NCBI RefSeq assembly: GCF_027409185.1
Contig: NC_084462.1
Span: 22,853,577 to 22,917,576 of the forward strand
DNA: 64,000 bases
DNA from: Cynocephalus volans
Taxonomy: Eukaryota > Chordata > Mammalia > Dermoptera > Cynocephalidae
Direction of reading: 5' to 3'
Shown here: positions 47,414 through 58,425 of the stretch, piece by piece
Position numbering within the stretch: position 1 is the stretch's first letter
How the letters are laid out: the number at the start of each line of letters is the position of its first letter
The notes under the pieces: generated by a model
Databases searched by the model: none
What the model was told of the DNA's origin: nothing
The model's input: the letters and a program-made list of their open reading frames with translations, nothing else
Translations under genes and position numbers: made by a program

Positions 47414-47430
47414 AAATAAAAAGGCTTGTA

Positions 47431-47800
47431 AACCCCTCAAACTCCTTCATCCTACAGATGAGGAAGAGAAAAACTACAAAGAGAGGGGAAAACTGCCCAC
47501 AGGCATACAGTGGGTCAGATCCATAAAGCATTTCAAGTGATTTCCATCCTTGGAAAGAAATAGTTCTTTCCACAATGATTTTTGTTTGCCATACAGGGCT
47601 GGAGTCTAGCTGTCTGGGTTTCGGGTCCCATCATCACCTCTGTGTGGCCTGAGGCACGTGCTAAACCACTCTGTGCCTCTGCAGGCGAGGGTAATGGAGA
47701 ACCACTCATCACAGGGCTGCTGGGACCATTTCAGTGGGCAGTGTTAAGGCACTCAGGGCAGCGCCTGATACTGGTGGCCCTGAGCACATGTTTGCTCTGC
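47431..47800. repeat. MIR fragments, intron 11
   Basis: 'tacagatgaggaagagaaa' near 47455 (plus) and 'tgtctgggtttcgggtccca', 'tgtgtggcctgaggcac', 'tgtgcctctgcag' (47610-47680, minus) are MIR words, probably from two copies. Confidence 0.6.
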
Positions 47801-47883
47801 TTATGGCTTCTTCACTCAGTCCTGGGAGAGGCTCTCTCTGGGCCTGTGCTGATGCCCCTCTTTCTGTCCTCCCATCACCACAG

Positions 47884-48054
47884 TTCAACAGCTTCGAGCA
47901 GCTGTGCATCAGCTTCACCAACGAGAAGCTGCAGCAATTCTTCAACCACCACGTGTTCATGCTAGAGCAGGAGGAGTGCAAGAGGAAAGACATTGAATGG
48001 GTCTTCACTGACTTTGGACTTGACCTGCAAGCCTGCATCAACCTCTTGGAAAAG
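47884..48054 (+). pseudogene. MYH16: MYH16 coding exon 12 (171 nt, intact frame)
   Basis: Family length of 171 nt, acceptor 'catcaccacag' and donor GT. It reads F-N-S-F-E-Q-L-C-I, then [11 protein letters not shown] and I-E-W-V-F, the relay helix and nearby actin-binding region. No stop. Several substitutions (for example E-E-C-K for E-E-Y-K). Confidence 0.94.
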
Positions 48055-48189
48055 GTGACCTGGTTCTCAAAGGAAGGCTTGCAGAGAGGCTGGGGCTGCA
48101 GCTGGGGCATGCCTCAAGAGGGGATGTCACTGAGACATGCAGTGGCACTTGGCTTTGGGGAAGTCAGCAACACCACTGGTGACCTTTGT

Positions 48190-48425
48190 TGATCTGACCT
48201 CTAGCTGCTCTTCTGCAAAATGGGTACAATAGCAACTGCAATGACTACTGTAAGTTGGGCTGTTGTATGCCATAATTCATTGGACCATCACAACCTACTG
48301 GGGGGGGTTAGTTTTAGTATACCCATTTCACAGATGGGAACACTGAGGCACAGAGATGGGAAGTCAGTTGTTGGAGGTCCCACAACCTGTGAATGGCAGA
48401 GTCAGGCCGTACCCCAGGCAATATA
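48190..48425. repeat. MIR fragments, intron 12
   Basis: 'gcaaaatgggtacaatagc' (minus-type) and then 'cccatttcacagatgggaac', 'actgaggcacagagatggga' (plus-type) indicate two MIR pieces. Confidence 0.7.
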
Positions 48426-48449
48426 ATAGTTTCTTTCACCTGTTATCGT

Positions 48450-48725
48450 ACCACATGGAATATTTTAGCAAATAGTCTAGTTCAAGAATATATATTGTTT
48501 GATTCAATGTAGAAAAAGGAGAGAAAAAAGACATTAACAGGACAGATGACAAAATCTGAACAAAATCTGTTCACCGTATTTCCTGGTTTTCATTATTGTA
48601 TATATAGTGGCTATATTAACATTTGGAGAAGTTAGTGAAGGGTATACAGGAAGGCTTTGCACCGTTTTGTAGCATTTTGCAAGCCTGAAATTATTTTAAT
48701 GTGAAAAGTTTAGAAATAAAAGGAA
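48450..48725 (+). repeat. old L1-type 3' end, intron 12
   Basis: 'gtgaagggtatacaggaagg', 'gcaagcctgaaattatttta' and an 'agaaataaa' end are typical of old L1 3' UTRs. Confidence 0.55.
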
Positions 48726-49472
48726 AAAAGACTATGTCTGGTCTCTGAGGCTCATCCTCAGCCAGGCATACAGAATCAGTCATCATGGCAGCCAAGTTTC
48801 TCCAATGTGTGCCCAGCCTGAGCCTCCCAGGAAAGCAGAGTCTCCAAAAACAGGCTGTGTGCACTGCCTGCCAGTCCCCCAACACCTACAAACACCTCTC
48901 TGCCAACTGTCACAGAGCCTGAAATTTCTTCATTCTTGAGCTTTGGGGTTAAGTATTGCCCTCTTCCAGAAGTCTTCATTTAAAATCCAGGCCCTCTATA
49001 GTAGGGGGCATATTAAGTCACTAAGAGCATTCGTGACTGCCCCTTTTTGTGTGTGGGAAGAGATCTAGAACAGCATGAGGCCACTGGGTGGCCAGAAAGG
49101 TCAGCGAGGAGGAGCAGATAAAACAGAATTGAAAGCAGAGAGGACGGGTTATTGACTTCACTGTTCTTCTGAAGACCAAGCCTGCCCAGGGCCACTGTTT
49201 AGGTGGGATTAGCATTTGGGGATCTATCTGGCCCCTTCAGACCTCAGTCTTCCCTTCTGTCTGACTCAAATTCTAGCCTCTTTCAAATCTAAATGGCCAT
49301 GGCATTTGAAGACCTTGGAGTACCAAGCGCTGTTCCCAGATGTTGTTGCCCAGAGTTCTGCTTCCTGGCCAGCCACATGCATCTCTACCACCAGCCCCAG
49401 ACCCAATGCCAGTAACACCTTTTTTGGGTCCTGATGCCTCCTGTAACACCATCTTGCTGTCCTCCCTCCTAG

Positions 49473-49655
49473 CCCATGGGCATCTTCTCCATCTTGGAGG
49501 AACAGTGTGTCATCCCCAAAGTCATGGACGCCACATTCAAGACAGCCCTGTATGACAACCACTTGGGCAAGTCCAGCAACTTCCTGAAACCCAAGGGCAG
49601 CAGCAAGGGCAAGGGGCCCAAGGCCCACTTTGAGCTTGTCCACTGCACAGGCACC
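49473..49655 (+). pseudogene. MYH16: MYH16 coding exon 13 (183 nt, intact frame)
   Basis: Acceptor 'cctccctcctag', donor 'gtaagt'. It reads [10 protein letters not shown], then [11 protein letters not shown] and ends H-C-T-G-T (family H-Y-A-G-T). In standard sarcomeric genes this and coding exon 14 are one 310-nt exon: 183 plus 127 is exactly 310. Confidence 0.93.
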
Positions 49656-49659
49656 GTAA

Positions 49660-51260
49660 GTATCAGCTTAAGCACCCCTCTGTGGCCACCTACTGGCTGC
49701 CGTCCACTCTGCTATTCTACATCCACTCTGACACGCCCTGCCATCGGCTCCCTGCCATCAACCAGCACAGCCGTGATATGACAGCACAGCCCATGAAAAT
49801 GAACTCTGGTTCATCACTTCTCCATCTGAGAATTCCAAAACATTAGCCAAGGATGCCCGTTAGGGAGCAGCCAGCAGTTCGTGCCATCAGAACTGCCAGG
49901 GCCACGCCATTGACTATGGCCTTCGATTTGATGGGTGAATCTTGGCCAGAAACGACAACACTTGTAAAAAGAAAGAAAGAAAGAAAAAAACAACTTCCAT
50001 GAGCCCATTCATTATTTCCAACTGAATAAATTCTGACAGCTCATGCCACCAAATCAACAAGGTAGAATCTATGGAGTGGTTTTCTCCACTCGTGACAAAC
50101 TTAGTCCTTAGGAAAGAGGGAAATTAAAAGCAGCCAGGATTCAGGCTCTATTTATATAATTAATAGGGAAGGTAATGTTCATGCAGCCAGCTTATAAGGA
50201 TGTGTTTGGTTTCCTTGGGATTTCAATGTTACTGTAAGAGCCGGTGCTCCTGTTACAAACAGAGTTTGTTGAGCCTCTGTGGGTTTAACTGCAGGGAAAC
50301 AGCAGCCTTATGACAGGGCTGTCAGGAAAGCCACGACTGCACTGGGCATCAGGACCAAGATTTTATGATATCACCAACCATAACAGTGCCAATTACAAAA
50401 TGGATTGGGCCAATACTTTGCTCTGTGACCCCTTCCCACACAGAACTGAGAAGAGCTGCATATTTACAGCAATGAAATATTCAAAGTGGGACCTGTGCAC
50501 TTCCAAGGAGATCCTAAAATAAGGCACAGAGATTATGAATGTCTATCTGCTGTTCAGGAGATGGACAGCCCAAAGGTTTTGGCTTCCCATCTACTTTCCT
50601 CAGTTCTCTGTGCTCAGTGGAAAGATCTGAAAGGCTCCATCCTTACCATCCAGCTGGGGCCACATTGAAAATTTGGATACAGAAATTAGTGGATGTCCAA
50701 TCACCTGGATATATGGAGCTCCAGCCCTGGATGGATGCCCACCCCCCACCAGGCAATGAACATATATTATTTTAAGAGGGGATGTGTGCTCCTCAGCAAG
50801 GAGAGACCAGAAGCCCTTACAGAGACTTCTTCGTGTAGCTGAGGATTCTACCAGCCATGGCCAGTCACTGACAGCAAACCCACCTGGGAAGAAGGAGATC
50901 TGAGGGTCAGGAGGACTGTGTGGCCTGCAGAGCAAGCTGTGCAAGAGAAGGTCACAGTCCAGGAGAGAGCAGCCAGGGAGTCCTCATTTATGAGCAAAGC
51001 TCAGAGATGGGGTGTCCTAGACAGGCAAACTGCAAATGTCCAGGAAAGCAGATGATGGGGCCTGCAACTCAGACTGGGGTTCGGGGACATCCCAGGACAG
51101 TAGGCAAGTCATCACAACAAGAACTGAAGCCCCACAAGATGAGGCTGAAGGTTGGTTCTGGGAGCCCAGAGCAGGGCAGAGCTGCAAGTAGAGGCTCTAG
51201 CTGTGGAACCAGAAAGGGGAGGCTGGGCCTAAAACTTACCCACTGGCATTTGCCCACCTC
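49660..51260. other. MYH16: intron 13, nothing assigned
   Basis: A 1.6-kb intron splitting a normally single family exon. A short AAAG run at 49970-49988 is the only simple repeat seen. No exon-like block or known repeat was recognised. Confidence 0.5.
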
Positions 51261-51263
51261 CAG

Positions 51264-51390
51264 GTGGGTTGCAACATCACAGGCTGGCTGGAGAAGAACA
51301 AAGACCCCCTGAATGAAACAGTGGTGGGCTTGTTCCAGAAATCAACCATGGGACTCCTGGCCCTTCTCTTCAAAGGATAGGAGGCTCCAA
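51264..51390 (+). pseudogene. MYH16: MYH16 coding exon 14 (127 nt, stop TAG)
   Basis: Acceptor 'cccacctccag'. It reads [22 protein letters not shown] and F-Q-K-S. Near the end, TAG at 51378-51380 follows L-F-K-G, where the family has Glu-rich sequence. The donor 'gtatgg' follows 51390, and joins coding exon 15 in frame. Confidence 0.9.
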
Positions 51391-51488
51391 GTATGGCTGT
51401 CTCCTTGTTGTGTCTAGTCTCCTTGTGCTAATGCCCTTTAGGGGCCAAAATGCAAAGAAAGAAACAAAACTCTCTTATTCAAGTCTTG

Positions 51489-51537
51489 TCCAATGAGTGA
51501 GTGAATGAATGAATGAATGAATGAATGAATGAATGAC
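51489..51537 (+). repeat. (GAAT)n microsatellite
   Basis: About ten tandem 'gaat' units, in intron 14. Confidence 0.97.
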
Positions 51538-52183
51538 AAGTGGCTCGAGGTAGGCCATGGATGATACTGTGATGGAGGGATGTAGATGTAGCCTGGGAGC
51601 CTCCATCAACTGAATTGATCACTGGGCCCATATCACCTCTAGGTGGGCAATACTGCTTTAGAAAAGTTGATGCCCAACTGCCCTGTGCTTATTTTCTGCT
51701 CCCCACCCTGTTGTCTGAGGCAAATGCCAAGCCTAGCCTGCCTCCTGTCCAGTAGAGGTCACGTGGCTCCTGGGGAGTGGCCTGGGTGGAAGCTGCCCCA
51801 TGGCGTTGCCACTCAGTGGGACAGGAACTGAAAGTCTCCAGCTCAGCAATGTTTCACCACCAACATGCACAGTCTCCCGTGGTCTGTGGGCCCTTCTTCC
51901 TCCCCAGGTAACGGGAACAGTTTGTCACCTTGCACCAGCTCTAAGTCACAAAGAGCTACACACTCTCCAGGGAGCACAGCACGCTTCTGACAATTAACCC
52001 AGTCAGCCCATTTGAGCACTCCCTGGTAGAGCTCATTTTTCTGGTGTGAGGGTCGCACCCCATCTAGTCCCAAGATACGCCTTTTTCAGCCCAGGGAATA
52101 CATGTGCTTTGGCAAAGAGCATTTAATGGGCTGCCTGCCCTCATGCTGGGGACTGATGTGAAACATGCTTGTCTCTTCCTCAG

Positions 52184-52242
52184 CTAGAAGGAAGAAGCAG
52201 AAGAGAGTGTCCTCCTTCATGATGGCCTCCAACTTCTACAGG
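52184..52242 (+). pseudogene. MYH16: MYH16 coding exon 15 (59 nt, loop 2)
   Basis: Acceptor 'tcttcctcag' and donor 'gtgagt'. Reads R-R-K-K-Q-K-R then S-S-F-M-M-A-S-N-F-Y-R. This is the basic, actin-binding loop 2. Standard sarcomeric genes have 71 nt here, so a shorter loop 2 is a MYH16 feature or a deletion. No stop. Confidence 0.88.
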
Positions 52243-52904
52243 GTGAGTAGGGGCTGCCCCAGAGGCCACCCTTCAATGGTAGCCTCTCTTTCTGTGGTGT
52301 GGTGGTTTAGCTGCCACTCCATGGCCAAGGGCAGGATGAATTCATTTCTCTATCTATGACTGCCTCTTTAATTTGGGGTGTCTGATTCCCTCTGAAGAGG
52401 CCACAGAATCACAGGACCACAGGGCAGAAAAGGCTCTTAGAGAAGGTCCAGTCTAACCACATCCTTTTCGGACTGAAACCCAGAGTGAAGGGACTTGTAC
52501 AACATGAAAACTCAAGATAACACTGCCCAAGATTGTGTGTCCTAGAGTTGGCTGACAGGTCTTCTGGGATGGTCACAACTTCGACAAAGTTCAGGCACTA
52601 CTGGAAACACCTTCCAAAGTGGCAGAAGTGCAGCCAGTGGGGAGATGTGGCACAAAGAAAGATTTCAATAATTCCCAAGGATCAGGCAGTCCCAAGGCAG
52701 AGTGGGCCACCTTACTGGAGGTATCCAAGCCAAGGAGGAGGGACATCCATAAGGGAGGTTAACAGTGGGCAAGGGTTGATGCAGGTAGACCCTATGGCTC
52801 CTTCTAATACTGAGATTCTAGAATGAACCAGCCTTGAATCAGGAGGGGCCTCGCTACTTGTAAACCATGTCACCTTGGGCAAGTGACTGGACCTTGAGAG
52901 CAGT

Positions 52905-53085
52905 ACTGTCCAATAGAACTTTCTGCAATGATGGAAATGTTCTCCTCTGTGCTGTCTCATATGGTAGCCACTAACCACATGTGGCACGTGAGTACTGAAA
53001 AGTGGCTGCTGTGACTGTGACTGAAGCACCGAGTTGTAATTGTAATTTAATTCTAATTAATTCAACTCTAAACAAATACCTCTCC
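52905..53085 (+). repeat. hAT-type DNA transposon fragment
   Basis: 'agtactgtccaatagaactt', 'tctgcaatgatggaaatgtt', 'atggtagccactaaccacat' and 'gaagcaccgagttgtaattg' are familiar words of an old non-autonomous hAT element. The same family occurs at 63915-64000. Confidence 0.65.
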
Positions 53086-53154
53086 TGAGCATGGGTATCC
53101 TAAAACATTGATGCTGCATTTTACTCAGTCTTTTTCTTTTTCTGCCATCCCCAG

Positions 53155-53242
53155 GAGGAGCTGAACAAGCTGATGGCCACCCTCCACAGCACAGCCCCCT
53201 ATTTTGTCTGCTGTATTGTCTCCAATGAGTTTAAACAATCAG
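53155..53242 (+). pseudogene. MYH16: MYH16 coding exon 16 (88 nt, donor lost)
   Basis: Acceptor 'ccatccccag'. It reads L-N-K-L-M-A-T-L-H-S-T-A-P, then F-V-C-C-I-V-S-N-E-F-K-Q-S. The family has F-V-R-C-I-x-P-N-E, so both Arg and Pro are lost. The expected donor at 53243-53244 is AT, again a G to A at +1. This is the exon in which human MYH16 carries its known 2-bp deletion. The matching codons here are uninterrupted. Confidence 0.9.
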
Positions 53243-53324
53243 ATACATTGTGGGGTCATGTCCCCTGCTGGAAGTCCCGAGGGTCTGCGAAGTTAATGTT
53301 TATTCCAAATTAAGTCCACCTTTA

Positions 53325-53435
53325 TTTATTTAAATTTTCTTTTCTTTTTTTGTGGCTGGCTGGTACAGGGACCGAATCCTTGACCTTGGGTTTATCAGCA
53401 GCATGCTCAAACCAAGTGAGCTAACTGGCCAGCCC
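53325..53435 (-). mobile_element. tRNA-Ile-derived SINE, intron 16
   Basis: In reverse complement it reads 'ggctggccagttagctcac', then 'accaaggtcaaggattcgg' and 'ccctgtaccagcc', followed by an A-rich tail, very close to the isoleucine tRNA body (A box and B box present). A 14-bp target-site duplication, taagtccaccttta/taagtctaccttta, lies at 53311-53324 and 53436-53449 with one mismatch. Confidence 0.9.
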
Positions 53436-53748
53436 TAAGTCTACCTTTAATAACCAGGGCTGCTGGGGGCAAAAAAAAAAAAAGGTTCTGAGAGAATCCC
53501 CAACAAGGGGTCATCCAAAAATCATGTTCTAGCTGCTTTATAAAGCAAATTGGTGCCCACCCAGCCAGAAATCATGCTCAGGAGAGCCTTTGGGTGTTGG
53601 CTGAATTATAGGGGACCTGGGGCCCAATGGGCAGTGACAGAAGACAGGAGTTGATGACACAGATGCTTGGTTCAGCCTCCTTGAGTGGCAGGAGTGGCCT
53701 GTCCCACACCAGGGTAGTGACTCTCCCCTGTGCCCTCCCTCTTGGCAG

Positions 53749-53866
53749 GTGTGCGGGATGCCCACCTGATCATGTACCAACTGGCTTGCAATTGTGACCT
53801 GGAAGGCATCTGTATTTGCAGGAAGGGCTTCCCAAACAGGCTGCAGTACCCAGAGTTCAAACAGAG
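53749..53866 (+). pseudogene. MYH16: MYH16 coding exon 17 (118 nt, SH1/SH2 region)
   Basis: Family length of 118 nt, acceptor 'cctcttggcag', donor 'gtgagt'. It reads [27 protein letters not shown]. Usual Gly and Arg in the SH1-SH2 helix are both Cys here, adding two cysteines in a place that must not vary. No stop. Confidence 0.93.
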
Positions 53867-54179
53867 GTGAGTGGTGTCTCCCCGAGTGTAGTGCTCAGTC
53901 TTCCAGGGATTGACTAGCTGATCAGTCGAGTCCCACTACAGCAGACACTATGGTGCCCTGTCAATAACACCTCACTGTCACTGTCACTACCTTAGTACCT
54001 GTTGGCCCAACTTTCAACTGCCAGCACATGCATGTCTTTGGCTGCTGGAGCCTGCTGTGCCTCTCCTTACCAGGCTGAAGGTCCCAGGAATCAATGCCTC
54101 CCCAAGAGTAGCCCTCAACCCATGGATGGGGAGAGTTGGCGTATAAGTACTTCAGCCCCCTCACTGCTCTGATGGGCTA

Positions 54180-54490
54180 ACTCAGGAATTTTCCAAACTG
54201 GCTCTCAGACAGCAGTGCGCTGATAAATCTCTAACAAGGGTTCTCCAGCTTTTTTTAAAAAAAGAAGCCATGACTGGTAGTGTCTGCCAATTTCCATGGT
54301 GTAAATACTCCCACCTCTGCTCCCAGTGTTCCCCAGCAGCATTAAGTTCCAGTTGCCCGTTGTGATAACTGCTTGAGAACATGCCTCTTATTGGCTTTCT
54401 GCCCACTTCCCAACTCTGCCCCTTCCCAAATAAACTACTTGCACTTGAATCCTTGTCTCAGGGTCTGCTTCTGGGGAACCAAACTAAGAC
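54180..54490 (-). repeat. medium-copy repeat X, copy 3, with LTR-like end
   Basis: 'gccaatttccatggtgtaaa' (54287-54306) is the reverse complement of the word in copies 1 and 2. The following 'tgagaacatgcctcttattg' to 'gcacttgaatccttgtctca' and 'ggaaccaaactaagac' look like the end of an old LTR or similar element. Confidence 0.5.
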
Positions 54491-54984
54491 CCCCACCTTA
54501 GAGATGATCTTCCATTCCCCACTATTTGCTAGAATTTATGACCACAGATTGATGGAGCAGGAAAGGTCACTAGAGGTCTTCTTGTACAAGCTTCTCTGAA
54601 GTCCCCAGCTAGGGAAGGACTTGAACAAGATCACAGAGGGGGGCTGCTGACAAGTCAGGAAAAGAAGCTGTTCTCCCAAGTCTGGGCCAGTGCTCTTCTG
54701 TCTACTCCAAGCTCTATCAGAAAGAAAAGGATTTTGGTTTCTTCATTTCTAGAAACACCTCTTCCCCAAGCCCCCAATCCACACAAACATTCACTCCCAA
54801 GTTGTAGCCCTTGCCCCAAAGCCTCCCGTCAAGCTCATTTCTCTGCCCCCGTTGGGCATCATAAAACAAGTTTAATCCCTGTTTCCAAGACTGACTCAAC
54901 GATCAGTGGACAACTGTGTGAACGTGCTTTGCGTGCTGCCAGCTTGGGTGTGATGATGACTGTCAGTCTGCTCTCTCCCATCAG

Positions 54985-55105
54985 GTACCATGTGCTGAAC
55001 CCCAGTGTGATTCCTCAGGGGTTCATGGACAATAAGAAAGCCTCAGAGCTGCTTCTTGGGGCCACTGGCCTGGATGTGAATGAATACAAAATTGCACATA
55101 CCAAG
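54985..55105 (+). pseudogene. MYH16: MYH16 coding exon 18 (121 nt, intact frame)
   Basis: Acceptor 'cccatcag', donor 'gtaggg'. It reads [24 protein letters not shown], and ends N-E-Y-K-I-A-H-T-K. The converter domain. Standard genes have 124 nt; MYH16 lacks one residue in the I-P-x-G-x-F part. Confidence 0.92.
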
Positions 55106-55179
55106 GTAGGGTCTTCTAATGGGTGCTCCCCCCCTACACCCACTCAGCCTTGTCCCAGGAAGGTGGGCTGCGGGGTATG

Positions 55180-55370
55180 AATTCCAGCTCGGCCATTGAC
55201 CAGTTGTCTGCCTTGAGCAAATCCCTCTGTGAGTGAGAGCCTCAGTTTCCTGCTCTGAAAAATCAAAGCTGGAAATGCCAGTCTCACAAAATTTGGGGTG
55301 ATTAGCAGCAACGTCCATAGAACCCGGTCCAGTACAGAGCTGTACTCAATCAATGGTAGAATGTTTCTTA
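55180..55370 (-). repeat. MIR SINE (antisense), intron 18
   Basis: 'gaattccagctcggccattg', 'ccttgagcaaatccctctgt' and 'gcctcagtttcctgctctga' form antisense MIR. Confidence 0.8.
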
Positions 55371-55719
55371 GTACTGCATGAGTCCTAAGTTTCTAAGGAT
55401 AAAAAGAGCCAATCAGAATCAATGTCCTGGATCTGACCCAGCCCAGCAGTATGTGTGGGCAGGGCCTGGGCGATGAAATACCTCGATCCCACCAGCAAGC
55501 CGTGAACCCTGAGCCAGCAGATGAGTTGGGGCTGACTCAGACAAAGTAGCCTCCTGATCCTGACTCATGAGGCCTGGGTTGCCCTGTGTCTATCCCATTT
55601 CCTGGCCTCACAGAGTGCTGTCAGGGTTGGAAGGGCTGGCCAGGCCAGTTGTGCAAGGTGTCCAGCTACAGCTGCTCCACCAGAGCAGGCTGAACCCCAA
55701 CATGACAGCCAGAGTTGAC

Positions 55720-55935
55720 ACAGATGAGCACTGGCTTTGCAGTCAGGAGAGTGGAGCTCAAAGCCTGCCTCTGTGCAGCCTAAAGCAGATCACTTGCCTC
55801 TCCAGGTCTCACGCATGGCGCAGGCCTAGAGTGGAAACTCTCAGCGTGCATGTGCCCCCAACGCATCTGGTCTCTCAACAAATGCTTATAGAGCCCCTAC
55901 TGTGTGCTTCAGGCTCTAGGGATACACAGTGAAGA
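55720..55935. repeat. MIR (antisense) and short L2-like piece, intron 18
   Basis: 'actggctttgcagtcaggag' and 'gcagatcacttgcctctcc' are antisense MIR. 'caacaaatgcttatagagcc' with 'ctactgtgtgcttcaggctc' (55866-55920) is L2-like. Confidence 0.6.
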
Positions 55936-56094
55936 GAAAAGGATGAGTCCCCAGCTCCCTGGAGCTTGCTTTATAACACTCTGTGTTCACAGAATTGTAA
56001 CACTTCTCTAGAACCTGCCAGAACTGTTTGTTTTGGCTCCTGAACAATTAAGATGTGCTGCATATCACTATATTGACTTATGGAATCACTTGAG

Positions 56095-56930
56095 GTTTTG
56101 TCACAGAATCATCGAATACCTGAGGTGGAAAGAACCTTGGAAACCATGGGCCCCTCCTTTCCCCACCCACCTTTGACAGATGAGAAACTTAAGACAGCCT
56201 GGAGAAGGGGTGGAGGTGCCATGCCTAACTTTACAGAACTAAGCAGGACAGGGCTAGTAGGTATCAGCCCCCACCCCCCATTGCTGATCATATGGCTGGG
56301 AAGCGGGAGCTAGTATCTCCAAAATCTGACTCAGCTACCTCCTGGGCAAATGAACCACCTCTTGCTGTTGTTCAAGGCTTGCACTGGGCACCCCAGGTCC
56401 AGGGAAAGGCCCAGGGCTGCTGGGGACAGCTTTGCTCCCTGATACAGCTGACTGTGGTAGCAAAGTCTAGTGGCAGGTGCAGACCAAAGAACAGGATGGC
56501 TATGCCAGTATATTGCCTCTATCCTTGGTGTTGGTTCTAATGGGCCCCACCCTAGCTACATGCCTGCCTCAAACACCAAACCGTAATGCCAATTAATTTT
56601 GAAACATCAAGAAACATTTTATAAAACCAAGCCCAATTTCTCTACCTTGTGATGTCTAGCTCCTTGGGAGGGTTTTCTGGAGGGAGTGGGGGCATTCTTT
56701 TCCATTGTTTTCCCTTTGGGACTCAGTTGGGGGCTCTACTCCCTACCCGCATATGTAGAACTGTTGGCTCTTGGAGCTGGGAGGTCTCAGAGGTCATTCA
56801 GTTATCACTCTCTCTGGACCAGAGGGGAGGCCTAGGCCCCCACAGGAGAGTGATATGACCAAGGTCACATAGCACATCAAAGGGAGGTTGAGGCCAGAAT
56901 GCAAGTCTCCTAGTGACTTCCAACCTTCTA
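56095..56930. repeat. MIR-related patches, intron 18
   Basis: 'cacagaatcatcgaatacct' with 'gacagatgagaaacttaaga' (56102-56195) and 'gatatgaccaaggtcacata' (56850-56870) are old MIR-type pieces in otherwise unassigned sequence. Confidence 0.45.
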
Positions 56931-57444
56931 AAAGTTTCTATAATGTCCTGTTTGAAGCATGTAAAAAGATGTTACATTATGAAACATAATAATAAAACAA
57001 GCACCCATAAGCCGACTTAAAAACCCAGAACATAATCTTTGCCTGTCTTTCCTTCCCTTCCTCCCCATCCCCAGGAATAAGCCCTGTCCTGAATTTTTAT
57101 GGTAGCCATTCCCTTGCTTTTATAAAATAGTTTTACAACACATGCATGTAGCCTCGGGTTTTGCTAGGTTTGAACTTCATGGAAGTATCATACTTGATAA
57201 ACTTTTCCGTGGGATTCTTCCGTGACGTGCTTTTATTGCTTCATCATGTTTCTAAGATTCATCCTTGTTGGCAGGAGGCACTCATTCGTTGTCACTGCCA
57301 CACCATATTGCCTTGGGCGGCCACAGCCACACCACACTTACCCTTTCTGCTGACTGTGGGCATTTGGGTTGCTTTTATCTTTGCAGTTACCAACAATGCT
57401 GCTATGAACATCCTTGCCCATGGTCCTGTGTAGGAGTTTCTCTG

Positions 57445-57725
57445 GAACAAAGTTCTCAATCTTGGCTGTACATTAGAATCATCTGGGGGTATTTAAAAAA
57501 TACCAAGGGGTGATTAGTTTGGGCTGACATTGGTTAGAGCATGGTGCTGATAACACCAAGGTCCGGGGTTCAATCCCTGTACCGGCCAGTCACCAGAAAA
57601 TATATATACCAATGCCTGAGTGCCGTCCAGATATTCTGTTTGAAATCACCTATGCCCAGGCATCAGCATCTTTCGAAAGCCCTCCAACTAGCTGTGATGT
57701 GCAGGCAGGGCTGTGATAGGGCTGA
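57445..57725 (+). repeat. MER5A-like DNA transposon, split by a SINE
   Basis: 'ttctcaatcttggctgtaca', 'ttagaatcatctgggggtat' on the left and 'accaatgcctgagtgccgtc', 'tgcccaggcatcagcatc', 'gtgatgtgcaggcagggct' on the right are MER5 words in order. The tRNA-Ile SINE sits between them. Confidence 0.78.
57511..57606 (+). mobile_element. tRNA-Ile-derived SINE in MER5A
   Basis: 'ggttagagcatggtgctgat' (A-box side) and 'aacaccaaggtccggggttc' plus 'aatccctgtaccggcca' (B box and acceptor side) match the isoleucine tRNA body. It is followed by a short A/TA-rich tail. Flanking copies of 'ataccaa' (about 57500 and 57606) are the likely target-site duplication. The lost cloverleaf symmetry and inserted position rule out a functional tRNA. 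Confidence 0.88.
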
Positions 57726-58249
57726 GGACATGTGCCAGTTGTAGGGCGTGCAAACACCTAACTTGAGGGAATGCCAAACTCTATTCCAAAATTCTTGTGC
57801 TAATTCGCCTTCCCCTTGATCCATGTCCTTGCCAACACTGTTTTATCAGAAGTCCTAATTGTTACAGGTGGGGGGGATGGGTAAATGGTATCTAGTGACC
57901 TTAATTTGCATTTTCCTGTTTACAGCTCTTCCTAACACACATTGCAAAGCTGGTTTTCTTTGCCTGGGGATGAGTCCCACTCACATGCAGCAGCTTGAAG
58001 CCTGAAATTGGGTAGCATTGGTAAAACTCTGTCTTTTTTCTGAGAAAGCCAAACCTTCCTTCATCCCATCCCCCACTGATAACTATAGCCACTCCCCATG
58101 TCCCCACTCCCAGGTCCCTTGGGACCATGATGTAACAACTCTGTCTAAAGGCTGCTTTACATAGTGGTGAAGAAGGAAGACCCCTTGCCAACCTGGCTGC
58201 AAGGCAAGCACCATAACAGAGAGGATTATAAGATCTAGAACATTTTATT

Positions 58250-58425
58250 CAGAGCTTTGCAGTACTTTTCCACCCATTATTTCATTTAATCAGTACAGCA
58301 ACCCTCTAAGGAAGGGATCAGCATCCCCATTTCCCAGATGAGAAACTGCAGCTCTGAGATGTATGATGTGTCCTAGGTGACCCAGTCAGTAAGTGCCAGG
58401 CCAGGACCCAAGCCCAACCTGGCTC
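58250..58425 (+). repeat. MIR SINE, intron 18
   Basis: 'tatttcatttaatcagtaca', 'gcaaccctctaaggaaggga', 'catttcccagatgagaaact' and 'gacccagtcagtaagtgcca' follow MIR. Confidence 0.82.

Larger units (their letters stand above)
56985..57920 (-). repeat. old L1M-type fragment (antisense), hosting MER5A
   Basis: Left part: 'tttctaagattcatccttg', 'tttgggttgcttttatcttt', 'caatgctgctatgaacatcc'. Right part, after an interruption: 'gggaatgccaaactctattc', 'ccttgccaacactgttttat', 'ggtatctagtgaccttaat'. Together they follow the order of one antisense L1 ORF2/3' region, split by the MER5A at about 57445-57725. Confidence 0.7.

Noticed and set aside
53155-53242. The human-type 2-bp deletion in MYH16
   Set aside because: The codons for L-N-K-L-M-A-T-L-H-S-T-A are continuous here; the lesions in this exon are different.
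57511-57606. Functional isoleucine tRNA gene
   Set aside because: It is inserted in a transposon, carries mismatches in paired regions and ends in an A/T-rich tail, so it is a SINE.
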